Source: Crambe crambe (taxonomy: Eukaryota; Porifera; Demospongiae; Poecilosclerida; Crambeidae). Taken from it: DNA of 64,000 nucleotides. The number at the start of each line of letters is the position of its first letter. The first letter of the stretch is position 1. This document shows, one piece after another, positions 10,585-22,309 of this stretch. The stretch is taken from contig OZ004591.1 of assembly GCA_963924555.1 (NCBI GenBank), forward strand, positions 5,394,001 to 5,458,000, in the 5' to 3' direction. Under the pieces are notes generated by a model. The model made no database searches. It worked only from the letters and a program-made list of their open reading frames with translations, and was not told the origin of the DNA. The translations under genes were made by a program, and so were the position numbers.

Positions 10585-13500
10585 ATGAGTGATGGAATCC
10601 TTCACTTTATGTCTGGTCTATTGAATTTAGTTATGGAGAAGTACCTGGAGGAAGGCATCCAACATGACTACATTCCATCAGAGGTCGCCAACTTCCTGGC
10701 TTCAGGTGTTCCAGGCTCAGGGAAAACATCTCTCCATTATTCCCTGTTCGATTTACCACCACCACCACTAAGAATTAGTACCGCATGTATCGAGCAAGCA
10801 CAGAGAGCAGTGCTGGTAACAAGAAGCGATAAAGACTCTTCCTCTGAGATCGTGGAGTTCAAGCCAGTCGAAGAAGCCGATTTGAAGAAGATGATCGCAA
10901 AGGAGATGAGAGAAGAAAGAATAAGTGCAAAAGAAAAAGAAGTATTCTCAGAAATGGAGAAGACACTCAAGGAGAATACTCCAGTGGAATATCATTCGAC
11001 TCAACCTTTGTTATCTTCTTCTCAAGAGCCAACTCCAGTGGAGAGTGATCCTCAAATGAAAGATCATCAACCCCAGTCTTCACCCACACCTAATGAAGCC
11101 TCTTCACACTTAGTTGTATCACCTCGAGTGAAATTACAAGAAATGGACGAGATCATGTATCTCATGCTCCATCCCACCCCAGCCAACATACCACGACTGA
11201 GGAACCGCCTTGTGCAATTCATCGACAGTGGTGGACAGCCCAAGCTATTGGAGATGTTACCTGCATACCTCCGAAATCTTTCCTCTTTGCTGCTTGTCCA
11301 TCGTCTCTTGGAGACTCTCTGTTCCACACCAATGGCCGAATATTGCGACAAAGAAGGCAAGCTTTTCGAATTAGGTCACTTCAACCTGACCAATCTGGAA
11401 ATGTTGGTCAAGTGTGCACAGCTCTCACGTTATCACCAGTCTCACCTGGCACTTCCTCACGTGGAGTATGATGATTCTCCTCCCGACATAGTGGTGGTGG
11501 GCACCTTCAGAGACCAGGAAGGCAATTGCAAGGAGACCAGGAAGGAGAAAAATGCCCAACTGGAGGTGGCATTTGAGCAGTTTGGTGAGAACGTCATGAG
11601 GCGATCGAATGGGGAGATCATCTTCGGTGTGGATGCCACTTCTCGTAACGATCCTGTAACCTCTGAGCTTAGAGCTGCCTTGAAGCATGGGAAGTGCCTG
11701 CGCTACAGGTGCCCGAAACAATGGTACCTCCTCGAGTTGGAGTTGAGGAAGCTGGGGAAGAAAGTCATTCCTAAGGAGGAAGTCTTTTCGATTGCCAGAG
11801 CATTGCACATCAAAATCATGGAATCTATAGAGGCTGCATTGCTGTTTTGGCACTACATCAACATTATCATGTATTTCCCAAGCATTCTTCCTGAAGTCGT
11901 CATATTCCAACCAGATGCTGTGATTGGAATCATCAGCCAACTCTACGAGCAGCACGTCAAGATCAGTGACACTGCCGAATCCGATATCACATGTGAAGAA
12001 GACTTGCGTTTCCGAGACCAAGCTGTCTTTAATGAAGATTATCTCTACCGCATAAAGAATGATACCGTCTTGTCGGTGGATGAGCTCCTCCTTATTCTTC
12101 AGGACAGGAAGACTGTTGCCAAACTTCCTTCCATTGATGAGAGTTCATCCCTGTACTTCGTGCCCAGCCTCTTGGAAGAGTTCACTGAAGAGCCAAGTGC
12201 TTCTCAGTCTTTGCCTACTTCTCAACTTCCAGTAGCTTCGTCTCTGCTGGTCTCTTTCCCCACTGCTGAGGTTCCTTTGGGTCTCTTTTGCACTTTCATT
12301 TCTGATATAGTGTCTTCCAGTGAATGCAAGATCCCTGACCTTGATAGTTCCACCAGGTTATATAGGAACTTGATCTCCATCACTCTTAGTTTTAGTCCAA
12401 GCTCTTTTGGTACTCTCACTCTGTCCAACACTGGAAAGGTTTTCTCCATCACTCCTTACTCCCTCTCCTCATCTTCTTTCTTGCCAAAAGTGAAGAAGCT
12501 TGTAGCTAAAGCTCTTGATGCTTCTTGTAGGGTGTTGTCTTACAGAAAGCTTCACCAGTTCTCCTTCCAGTGCGAGTGTGGCCAATCTCCACCTCATGTT
12601 GCTCACTTTTCATCAGATAAGAAAGGGAAGACATGCTCCATGGATGCTGACAAAGGAAGCATTGATCTTACAAAGAAGCAGGTCTTGTGGACAGGTGTGT
12701 TCTCTAGTAGTAACACTGTCTCACACTAATTTATTTATTTTCATTGTTTTAGATCAGTGCAGTGATGTTGCATCTCAGACTATTCTAGATCAGTGCAGTG
12801 ATGTTGCATCTCAGACTATTTGTAGCATGGAGACTTCAGTGAATGGTATGTAATCTCCAAATCACTCACACTGATGATTACTATTGTAAAGTAGTCGAAA
12901 CGTAAAATATTTGACTAGTGTAGTTTGAATATACAATACAATTCCTAGTCACACAGGACTTTACAAAGCAATCTCCATCATAGCTGTAAAGTGTCTAAGA
13001 TTCAATTGTGTCTTCTGTAAACAACAGATTACCTTCGAGGTATGGATGTGATGGGATCAACCTCCTTCCTCTACTGTGGAAAAGCTGTCAGCTTCACTTG
13101 GAAGGACCATGGCTTCAAACTCCACTTACCTGAGAATGCCTTACCTCCTGATGTCACAGAATGTTCTATTCGAGTCAGTGCAGCTCTCTCTGGCCAGTTC
13201 CAATTTCCTGATGATGCTGAGCTGGTGAGTGGAATCTACTCCATTCACAGCTCTCACTCTTTCACTCGGCCAGTGACTGTGGAAATTGAGCACTTTAGCA
13301 CCACTGACACCCTCGAAGAAGCTGAAGAGTTATCCTTTGTCGTCAGCACTGGAGACCAACTGCCCTCTCAATTCCGCCCACTTAAGAATGGGATCTTCCC
13401 CATTCACAGTCGATATGGAGCCATTGAAGTACCACATTTTTGCAAGTATGGTGTCACAACAAGAAAGTCAAAACGGTCTGCAAGACGTGAGCAAGTGAAT

Positions 13501-15163
13501 CAGGAGCAGAGTTATAGCCTTGAGTCTCGCAATTTATACAAAGGCTACCTTCTATTCAATGAGGCAAATCAGAGCTATGATTGGGAAGTCACGTTCAGTA
13601 TTACTCCAGACACAGAAATCCACTCTAAAGTGAGTTAGCTATAACTATCTGATAATTATAATGGATTACGTAGTATGATTTTTCTTGTATTGTAGAATCT
13701 TCTGAAGAAATATCCCATGAAAACAGTGATTGAGCAACCTGTTGTGTTCAAAGAGAACAAGATACAGTTGAAGATTCCTAAAAAAGGCCTCAATTTGAAA
13801 GGAGGTTGGAAGATTCAGCCACTGTCAGCACCCATTGTTAGTTATATCCAGTCACTGCAGTGTAACTATTCGGATTTCAAAGTTATTCACTACCATAATG
13901 TACTCTGCAGATTCTCAAGTCACATGTTGACACTTATCGACTTCATAAGCAGTTTTCACTTTGCAAGTTGAAAGTGCGATACAGAGGTGTGGCATCCACA
14001 GGATCTGACCTGACATACAGCATCGACCTTCTTGGTGCTGAAGAACCTTACACTTATGTTGTGTTGTGCATTTCATCTCATGGTAAAGTCTTATCTGATT
14101 CACCACTACCTAGCTATAACTATTGTAATAACTGTCTCCTCCAGTGCATTTTCCATTATCATCTACGAATGTATCAGGGACTTCCCCAGCAGCTTTGGCA
14201 ACCAATGTAATTTAATTCAGGACCTTATGATACCTCATGATTGACAACATTGTGATCCTTGTAGGTGAGAGCCAGCACAAGTCCACAAGTTCCCTCTCCA
14301 GGAAAGTCTTGTGAGTATTATTATACATACTTTATACTTGCCAGTTCATTTCCCACTCACAGTTCCCCTGATGCAACCCCCTTCATCACCTGGCAATTCC
14401 CCAATAGCATCAGCTGCTAATGTGAGTTGCTAAGATTGGAGACCCCACACTACATTCACCTAGTACCTTCACACACTATAGATTGGAGCCAGCAGTGATC
14501 TTCAAGTTCCATCTCCTTCCTGTGAGTAATGTAAATAGCTAGCTAGACTAGTGTGTGCACATCACTACATTTACTATTGCAACTATACCTCATTCCAAAG
14601 TGTTCAGTCTTATGATAACTAAAGACCTAACTTGTGACTTGTGAGTATTATTATACAGTTAACATTACAATGGTGGTGAATACCAGCTAATGGCTAAAAA
14701 CTTTCTAACAATTTACTCTTCCTCTTCTTCTTCTTCTTAACAGATCAAATCATACTTGCAACAGTAGATGATACAGTCCTTGGTGAGTTTGGTTTGCTGG
14801 CTATACAAAAATATCTTGGTGTAACTTGTTATTATAGAGTTGCTGTCACTGAGCTCGTCCTTTCTTTTTTAAGGTATTGATGATATTGGGGACGTATTTG
14901 ATGAAGTGGAGGACTTGTCATCAAATTGGAACTTGCTAGCAATCAAACTGCGTCTGAAAATTCCTACAATTCAAGACATCAAGAAAAATTGCACTGATAA
15001 CAAGAATCGCTTGAGCGAAGCACTGACGGAGTGGTTGAAATTGAATTACAATCACCAAAAATATGAAAGACCAAGCTGGCGGAGGTTAGCAGAGGCAGTG
15101 CGGAGTCTTGATTATGGAATTTTTGAGGAGATAGCCAGGAATCATGGAGGTGAGATTGTGTAG
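10585..15163 (+). CDS. ROC-COR GTPase-like / single ZU5 / Death domain protein (copy A)
   Basis: Exons: 10585-12694, 12753-12845, 13028-13629, 13696-13836, 13911-14082, 14363-14421, 14482-14521, 14744-14782, 14874-15163. All phases join, giving about 1181 residues. Residues 41-49 are a Walker A/G1 loop (GVPGSGKTS). A Ser/Pro/Glu-rich insert fills about 85-180. The G3-like DSGGQ is at 214-218 and a G4-like VVGTFRD at 304-310. A COR-like region follows from about 380 (WYLLELELRKLG, FWHYINIIMYFP). A CECG...H...C patch precedes the end of exon 1. Exon 3 encodes a ZU5 domain (FTWKDHGFKLHLPENALP). Exons 4-5 are UPA-like, short linker exons follow, and the last exon is a Death domain (SWRRLAEAVRSLDYGIFEEIARNH). 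ROCO, ZU5 and Death proteins act in cytoplasmic signalling and cell death; this one's role is inferred only. The start is the first in-frame ATG, after TGA at 10579. Confidence 0.85.
12753..12824 (+). repeat. 36-bp exonic tandem duplication including an acceptor-like TAG
   Basis: Exon 2 opens with a 36-bp unit repeated twice, encoding DQCSDVASQTIL then DQCSDVASQTIC. Each unit is preceded by a TAG (TTTTAG, TTCTAG). The same arrangement is in ROCO B at 31327-31398, so it predates the gene duplication. Confidence 0.85.
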
Positions 15164-16089
15164 TTTCTCAATGGGAATTTTTTCTTATTTCCTTTCTCAA
15201 AATTTGTAGTTGGATGATGGATAAGGTCTGCTCAAGCTCAGCAAACATACACTTGACACTCACCATGCATTCACACTTTTGTATCATCACAATGATATTC
15301 CATTATGTAAAAGCACATTCCATGGTTTTATATATATTTTGGTAATAGTGATTATAAAATTTTCATGAATTGATGGTACTGACAGTAAGTCAATGGTTTC
15401 TACAATGGTTCATGATGACTGTCTTGGTCTGCAGTGAATGAGTGTGACTTTCAAGAGACCACAAGAATGTCTTCACCACATTACATCATAGTTACCTGCA
15501 ATGGACAATAATTTTGCAGGATGAATACTGAACAGCTAGATACCAGCTTCCCCTATCAATAGTATAGTGAGAGTTAGGGGGATAGTAATGTACACTTTCC
15601 TCCTAACAACGAGCTTCCAAATAGTGGCCAGACTCTCTACAATGACTAAACTGGAATGGATGGAAATTCCACTAGACAGTTATTTTTGAACCCCCAAAGG
15701 CTAAAGTGTCTGTCCCCAATGGTGGTTGTTATTCGGAGGTTTTACTGTATAGCTTCCCCCTATCAATAGTGACAACTCACTAGGCCTTTGTAAATTATGT
15801 TGGCATAATTTTAAGAATAATAGATACCAAGAAAACTGAGAATACAAATTTTTGCAGTGACATCATAAGAAATGATGCAATGTGATATCATGGTTAGATC
15901 TAATTCAGATCAGATCTAGAGATCTAGATCTAGTCCATGTGCATGGTCTAATTAATACACTATCTAGCTAGTTAGTATGGCTGAGCCTAGTACTAGCAGT
16001 GACCATCCATGCCAAGATACAGATAGGTCTAGATCTACTGCTGACCTGAGTATGTTACAGTATAACTACAGCAAAGAATTTTTGAAATA
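15164..16089. other. 3' flank of ROCO A
   Basis: Non-coding. It is homologous to 34830-35400 and 48291-48870, including the stretch CTTGGTCTGCAGTGAATGAG. An AGATCT-rich palindromic patch lies near 15897-15930. The conserved GGAG|GTGAGA inside the Death exon could act as a donor into this flank, but no clear downstream coding exon is seen. Confidence 0.5.
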
Positions 16090-16733
16090 CCGTAGGGTGG
16101 GTTAATTTCGTCAGGGGAAAAAATTCGTCTATTTCACCGTTAGTATAAAGAGTTGAAATTTTATTCATCATAATTTTTACTGTCACAATTTTTTGCACGC
16201 ATTTTTTTGCGCAACACATGTGGTAGATCGTCAATCGCGATCGCTTCGTGTGAGAGCTAGCTAGAGACTGCTATAAGAGAACTGCTCCAAAAGCTGCTCG
16301 TGGCTCTTCTCAAATAGTTACACCTGGTAGGGATCTCTACAATCCTGATGGACCATTGTCCGCTTTGACACCATCAAGGCCGGCTATAGAAGTGGCTAGT
16401 GCTGCAGTTGAAGAGATGCAGGAAGAGTCATTATTAAAAAAGAGAGGTCGATACATTAAGAGTCTAACGAGGTTAGTTGGTTCTCGCCTACACTCCAGCT
16501 CCTCCGCTAGAGCAGCAGCCCAAATAGCTTTGTATTCATGATAGCCATGAATGCAAGTGTCTCTCTCAAAATAGCTAGTCCACCTGCCTTTGCACTTCAA
16601 CAGAAACTGGGCGGGGGAAAAAATTTCGTCTTCAATGCGCATGTGCGAAGATTTATCCGTTCAATTTTTTCATTAGTATAACGATTCCAGATATGACGGA
16701 ATTTTTTCCTAACGAAATTAACCTGCCCTACGG
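16090..16733 (-). mobile_element. TA-flanked MITE with HIRAN-like coding fragment
   Basis: Terminal inverted repeats are CCGTAGGGTGGGTTAATTTC at the left and its near complement GAAATTAACCTGCCCTACGG at the right, with TA on both sides, as for Tc1/mariner-type insertions. On the minus strand, 16642-16337 reads open for 101 codons and contains GYHEYKAIW...EELECRREPTN. This resembles the start of HIRAN-type domains. The frame departs from that pattern afterwards, so it is a fragment. Element length is 644 bp. Confidence 0.65.
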
Positions 16734-16735
16734 TA

Positions 16736-18061
16736 AATAGAGAATAATTAGGGAGCTATATACACCTCACTAAATAATGGACACAGTTTTGGAGAACACA
16801 AGAATAGAATAATAGGCAAAATTTTGAGCAAGGCCTACAACTCACCAAGGATAGGACATTGACATCTTGAAGTACAGTTGGTTCACTCTGCACAGCAACC
16901 TTTATGCAAAGAGAAAGTCATACACACTCAACAGTGTCACATACTACAGTCATATCCATAACACACACACATGTACATAGTAGGACCATACCTTTATTGT
17001 TGGTAAAGGGTCATCATTATAACATACATATGTATGTACATGAGCTAGAGGAAATAATAGAAAACACCCTTATGGTCGGTAAAGGGCCTTCATTATAACA
17101 TACACATGTACATAATTATAGTAGGACAATGCTAGTATAACCTATGACCCCATCGACATAACCATACACAAGACTATGACAGTGGACAACATCCTTTGAC
17201 TCTGTATGGTGGGTACTATAACATACGCTTATGGACAATGAAGCGACTCCGTATGGTGGGGAAAGGGTCAGCACAAAATATACTAGAGCCATACAACATA
17301 AAATAAACATGTACAACGTACATACATAGACAGTTGTGGGAACTTGAGACTGATTTTTTGACAATCCATGGGATGAGTTCTCCACAACTTGTGATGGATA
17401 ATAAGATTGCATACTAACAGACCTTACTTAACATATGAAGGGTGAGTAAAAGGCTCTGACAATTCTATCAAGATGGAGTGAGAGGGTTCTGAGTGTGAAG
17501 CACCAGGTTACCATACCATGCTTTCCCTTAGTGACCAATACTATCAGATAAGGTCTGACAAGTGCATGGAGTTATAGCACATACTCTAAATGGTAACACC
17601 ATCACAACATGTACGATCACTAGCAATGAATGATGTTGGAAGATTTCAGGACCACTTTTCTCTTTAAGAAGTCACAAGGAGGAAAGGAGAGGGAGATTGA
17701 GAGTTTTGGTTAAATACACATTATTAAAACAAAAGGAGAAAAGGAGAGGAGAGATTATTAGGGTATTGGCTAATATTAAACACCATTCCATTATTAGGGA
17801 CAAACTTCAGTGGCATTATAAAGGAGGTTCACAAAGATTGTCAACTCACCAAGACAATCAAGAGAATATGCAGTTATGTAGTTTTGAAGACTCTACCACT
17901 TCTGCTTCATGAGATGGATATTGACATCTTGAGGTACAGCTGGTTCACACAACCTTCATATAAAGAGAAAGTCATCATAAAGAGACAAAGAAACCACACA
18001 CTCAACAGTGTCACATAGTACAGTGGTCATTACCATAACATACACAATCACGTACATAATA
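16736..18061. other. Degenerate GTAAAGGGT-type repeats
   Basis: No gene is seen. It contains diverged units with TATGGTGGGTAAAGGGTCA-like motifs and blocks shared with 51.9-53.1 kb (for example 17100-17900 with 51960-52660). Confidence 0.55.
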
Positions 18062-18583
18062 TACTGTATAGCTGGAAATATTGACAGAAATTATATTATA
18101 CGATTTCCTCATGAAAATACCAATGATGGTATATAATTTGACGGAATCTGAAAGCACACTAAATAAATAATGCACATGCGTGCTGTGTACAGCTCATCGA
18201 TAGCGAGAGTTCTCCAGTTGTGTGAGGGGCCATCACGTCTACAAAAGCATATGGACTCAGAGTGTAGAAGAGAGAATGACGGCAATCCTTATGCCGTTGC
18301 TGTTCTTAAGACGGCTGCAATTGTTGGACACATCCCTTGAAGAAATTCAGCCACTTGTTCGATGGCTCTTCAATTCTTTGCGCTATCACAGGTTCAGGAC
18401 TGTATTCAGGATTCCCCTTCTTCATTCAGCAGACATAGTGTGGCAGCTGCATGTAGTGGTGTGCAATAAATGGCACGCAATATGCGAATGCTTACGTATC
18501 GCAAACTTGGCGACATTTTGATGGTTTTATTTTGGTGATACTTAAACCACAAAAGCGTCAAATTAACCAGCTATACGGCAGTA
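18062..18583 (+). mobile_element. TA-flanked MITE with broken HIRAN-like fragment
   Basis: Ends are TACTGTATAGCTGG (left) and CCAGCTATACGGCAGTA (right). On the + strand GHHVYKSIW appears from about 18230. After a frameshift, NPYAVAVLK and VGHIP follow, an order typical of a HIRAN-like domain. It is broken by frameshifts. About 522 bp. Confidence 0.6.
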
Positions 18584-18787
18584 GGACCATGACAGTCACC
18601 CTTTGACTCCATTATGGCAGGTAAAGGGTAATAAAGAGTCATACATAGACCATGATAGCCCTTATGGTGGGTAAAGGGTCGTCATCATAATATGCTTCCT
18701 AATAATGGGGTCATCAACACACAGGTGCATACATGATAATAATGGACGACTTGTGATTTCCTTATGACTGGTGGAGATACATGATTA

Positions 18788-18937
18788 CCATATAGCACAA
18801 AATTTTCGTGGGTCAAAATTTTCGTGGTTTTGGAAACATTGGTGTGAACCATATAAATTCCCTTATTCTCATGTATTATTTTTTCAAAACCACAAAATTC
18901 ACAAAAAATTTACCCACAAAAATATCGCACTATACAG
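18788..18937. mobile_element. 150-bp TA-flanked MITE
   Basis: The left end CCATATAGCACAAAATTTTC pairs with the right end ATATCGCACTATACAG. Inner arms TTTTCGTGG and CCACAAAATT also pair. TA lies at both borders. Confidence 0.65.
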
Positions 18938-18939
18938 TA

Positions 18940-20635
18940 TCTGCATTTATTGATTCAGTCACGTGCACATTAATCATGCCATGTGCTTTATAATAAGAAC
19001 CTTACTGTGTATCATCTAAATCAGGGGTGACTTTTCCAGCCTCAAAAACCTCTACCAGGTAGATCATTTCCTCTAAACTCCAATTTCTACCTACACCCAT
19101 TCATTCATGTAAGGTGGTGGAGCTTCTAGTCCCTTACATTCAACCAAATTACAGTGTTGTGGCTTTTCTACTAGGGTTGGTAAAGGGAAAGCAAGACTAT
19201 AATGGCTGTTCCCACATCTGAAAAATGGTGGGGTCGATAGTCAAGTCAAATGAAATAGCTGTCCAATGAAAAGGCCTCACAGAAGTGTGTTTACCAATGA
19301 ATGCAAGGACAACCTGAAGTACTACACAGAGTGGACTAGTGGAACTTATGTCTCCCCATTCACAAAACAAACAATATAGTATGCAACACCAAATAAGGAC
19401 ATGTCACATGTAGACACAAGTGTATTTATATGCCACATAAGAGGTTTGTGGTAGAAGGTTACATAATGTAACAAGACTCTGTCTGTATTCAGAGGATAAA
19501 GTGCTTTGCAAGTTGATTGGCAGACTTCTGCAGTTGTAAGTATGTAAACTCTTATAGTGCAGGATAGAGTACTTACTAGGACATGAACTCTGCCAACCAA
19601 CTCACTAATGGTCACTCTCCTTCACATATTAAGGGTATTGATATAGACACTGAACAATAATTATGAGAGCTGATGGTGATTTCTCATTCATAAATAACCT
19701 GTATATACCCACTGGAATTCCACTCAGATGAGAAGAGGTACTGGAATAGGTTTCAATTAATAGGAATGAGCCTGAAGTTTGGAACTGAATTGTGACACAC
19801 AATGAGCACAGAAGGAGAATGGAACTATCAATCATGCACCACATCCATGAGTGCAGAGGTTACACCAGATGATGGCTACGTAGCCACTACTCACTTAATT
19901 AAACTATACCTCAAGAATAGCAACAGATGTGTATCCATGTAATATTAATTTTGAGCGGTGACCAAGTGAAATAAACCGCTTTAGCATTAGCAACGCATAA
20001 AACTTGTTTTAATGTTGTATCTGAAGTTCGACCGAGTGAAATAAACTTAATTGTTTTAGTGTTGTATCATAGGTCAATGGATCACTAGGTTCATCCCTGG
20101 AGTGTGTCCTCTATGAATCTAGATATCATACATACCTTATAGTAAGCATTGTGGGTGGAGCTTGGAATGACAATTGTAACAAGTGTGAGATGAAGTCCTT
20201 CCGTGGCATTCCAGCAAGAATTGTCTGCTCTAGCACACAAAAATGTACGAAGTATGGAAGAGGGGGGACAAGTGGAAAGTGTTTGTGGGTTTTTTTAACT
20301 ACAGAAGCCTTAGGAGATACTCAGGTCACATAACAGATCATAATAATCACATGATTAGAATACAAATGTGTGTCTACTGTATACATGTACTGGTGAACTC
20401 AGAATCTTGTTAGACCTCACATGATTCTAGAAATGATTGCCTGGTGGGTCAGATAACTCCACACTAAGCACACTAGGCAGGAAGTAGCCTCGAATCAAAC
20501 TTCTACACACTTCCAGTAGCAATCTAGACTTACTTGATCTGTGTCCTAGACTTCTCTATGTACATACTCAGCAGACGATCGATCGTAGACTGCCGTAGCC
20601 GACCCTTTACCAACAAATTTTCTTTCCCTATTTAG
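18940..20635. other. Degenerate repeat region
   Basis: No gene is supported. It contains a dispersed block with ATATGCCACATAAGAGGTTTG, also seen near 41.7, 43.7, 51.4 and 55.2 kb, and sequence shared with 43.9-44.5 and 55.4-56.1 kb. Confidence 0.5.
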
Positions 20636-20860
20636 AGCGCAGGGGATGTATCACCGCCCACCGACTTGGAAGTCGAGCGTGGCTCGTTCCTGCGTGGCCT
20701 CCCCAATCCTAAGAAGAAAGCCTCCTCTTTGGTATATGGAGTCGATAGTTCTGAGATCAACCAAGTGGAACTGATAAAGTCCAAAGCGTCAGATCCATCC
20801 ATCGATTCATGTAGAACTGCAGGTCTCTTGACTTTGAGTGATCTCTCTAAGAAGAATTAG
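20636..20860 (+). CDS. Possible terminal exon of an unidentified gene
   Basis: A pyrimidine tract and TTTAG acceptor at 20635 open a frame of 74 codons ending at TAG (20858-20860), with termini SAGDVSPPTDL and LLTLSDLSKKN. Related blocks follow the same acceptor at 45153 and 56312, but they carry stops or deletions. I do not recognise the protein and no upstream exon was found in the window. Confidence 0.3.
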   Translation, partial: SAGDVSPPTDLEVERGSFLRGLPNPKKKASSLVYGVDSSEINQVELIKSKASDPSIDSCRTAGLLTLSDLSKKN

Positions 20861-21153
20861 GAAAGTAAACCTTCAAGGTTAGCAGTTTTAGATCCTATTC
20901 AGACCACTTAATAATTTTATCCTGGTGTGTTGTAATATTGGCTCTCAGCAGGGTCAAAGGTCACTTGATACAGTGAGCAGACAGACAGCCGATTAACTCT
21001 AAATTTCTCCCTAAAGATGGTCTTGATTAGTTGCTTCCCTGTTTGAGCTTCAACTATGCTGCATTTTACCAGCAATGTTCCCCATACCCCTTCTTCATTG
21101 TTTAGAGCTCTCAATGCTGCCCTGATTAAGTATGCTTGTCTTAAAGATTGCAG

Positions 21154-22066
21154 TGATGTGTATGGATGCCAAAGTGAACTTTGATGACAATGCCGAGTAC
21201 AGACAGAAGGAGAGGTTGCCCATGCTGGTATTAATTACATTGGTCTCACTGGTTCCATAGACTCTCTCGGTGAGTCCTCCTCATATCATTGTACATACTT
21301 GTGTATATATGGAACATCTCAATGTGGACTACCTGAAAAACTTGTGTCATCAAGACACTTCTAGACTCTCCTTATCCTATATTATAATGATAGCTCTGTG
21401 TCCACCCTGAATTAATGAAGGACACCTCTCTAATCTGGACACTTCCTTCTGGTCCCAAAAGTGAGAGATTCACTGATTTATGACCTTATCTAGTTAACAG
21501 GACTGGACTAGCAATGGCTACAATGGACATCATCACACTGCATGGTGGGAACCCTGCAAACTTCCTAACTTATGACACTTCCTTACCACACTTATCCACA
21601 CTGTATGACATTATTTTAGGTAATAACCAGAAGAAGGCCAATGCACTAATTGAAGGCAGTGGATTGAAAATGATCGGAATTGATGATTTTGATAAAGCAG
21701 CAAAAACTGTAAGCTGTTCACTCATTTTTATAGTCCAAAACATTTCAACATAACCTTCGTACATGTCTTCATGTCCAAGGATGAGGGGGTGACTTAGGTT
21801 AGGGTTCCTGAGAGATATTTTGATACTGTATGGGTCTATGAGAACCAGCTGCTCTAGATTTATTACCATGATTATCAACAGCAGCATTTACTTCTGTCTC
21901 CCTGTGATAAGACCTCTAAGTAAAACTCTATGTATCCTGATTAGCTACATAGTTGAATATAGTCCTATTTTTATGTATGTATGTATGTGTGCAGGTTGTG
22001 AATGTGTCAAAGATTGCTGAACTAGCACAGGAGGCTTCCATTGGAGTCGACTTTTCTCCACTCTAA
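21154..22066 (+). pseudogene. SUCLA2: SUCLA2-like pseudogene, copy B
   Basis: Exon 3 (21154-21269) lacks 46 bp present in copies A and D, which shifts the frame. Exon 4 (from 21494) stops after GGNPANFL and runs directly into intron 5 sequence, so the rest of exon 4 and all of exon 5 are missing. Exon 6 (21620-21708) and exon 7 (21995-22066, TAA) are intact. It is followed by the kelch B spacer. Clearly non-functional as an enzyme. Confidence 0.85.
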
Positions 22067-22309
22067 AACTAGTAGCTAGCAAGACTGTCAAAATTATTAT
22101 CAGAAATAGTTCATTTTTAGTCTCTTTTGTGTACAGATTGTGCAGTTCACGTGTGCAATCATTATGATTTTATGAACTATTATTATTGTGTACAGACAGT
22201 ACAGTTCAAGGGTGCAAGGTGCAATCATAATAATGCGTGGGTAGTGATTGTTAAGCATTCCAATTAAAGCACAGTGTGATGGGCGTGGCTCGTTTTGTTT
22301 ATCTCTGCT

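Noticed and set aside
10737-12452. Several antisense frames over the ROCO exon
   Set aside because: Shadows of the strongly coding + strand exon, with no independent features.
14265-14310. Possible extra ROCO A exon after GTAG
   Set aside because: Joining it puts the next exon out of phase, and copy B has no counterpart.
15890-15935. AGATCT-rich palindromic patch
   Set aside because: Short and low in complexity; no flanking target duplication or function can be argued.
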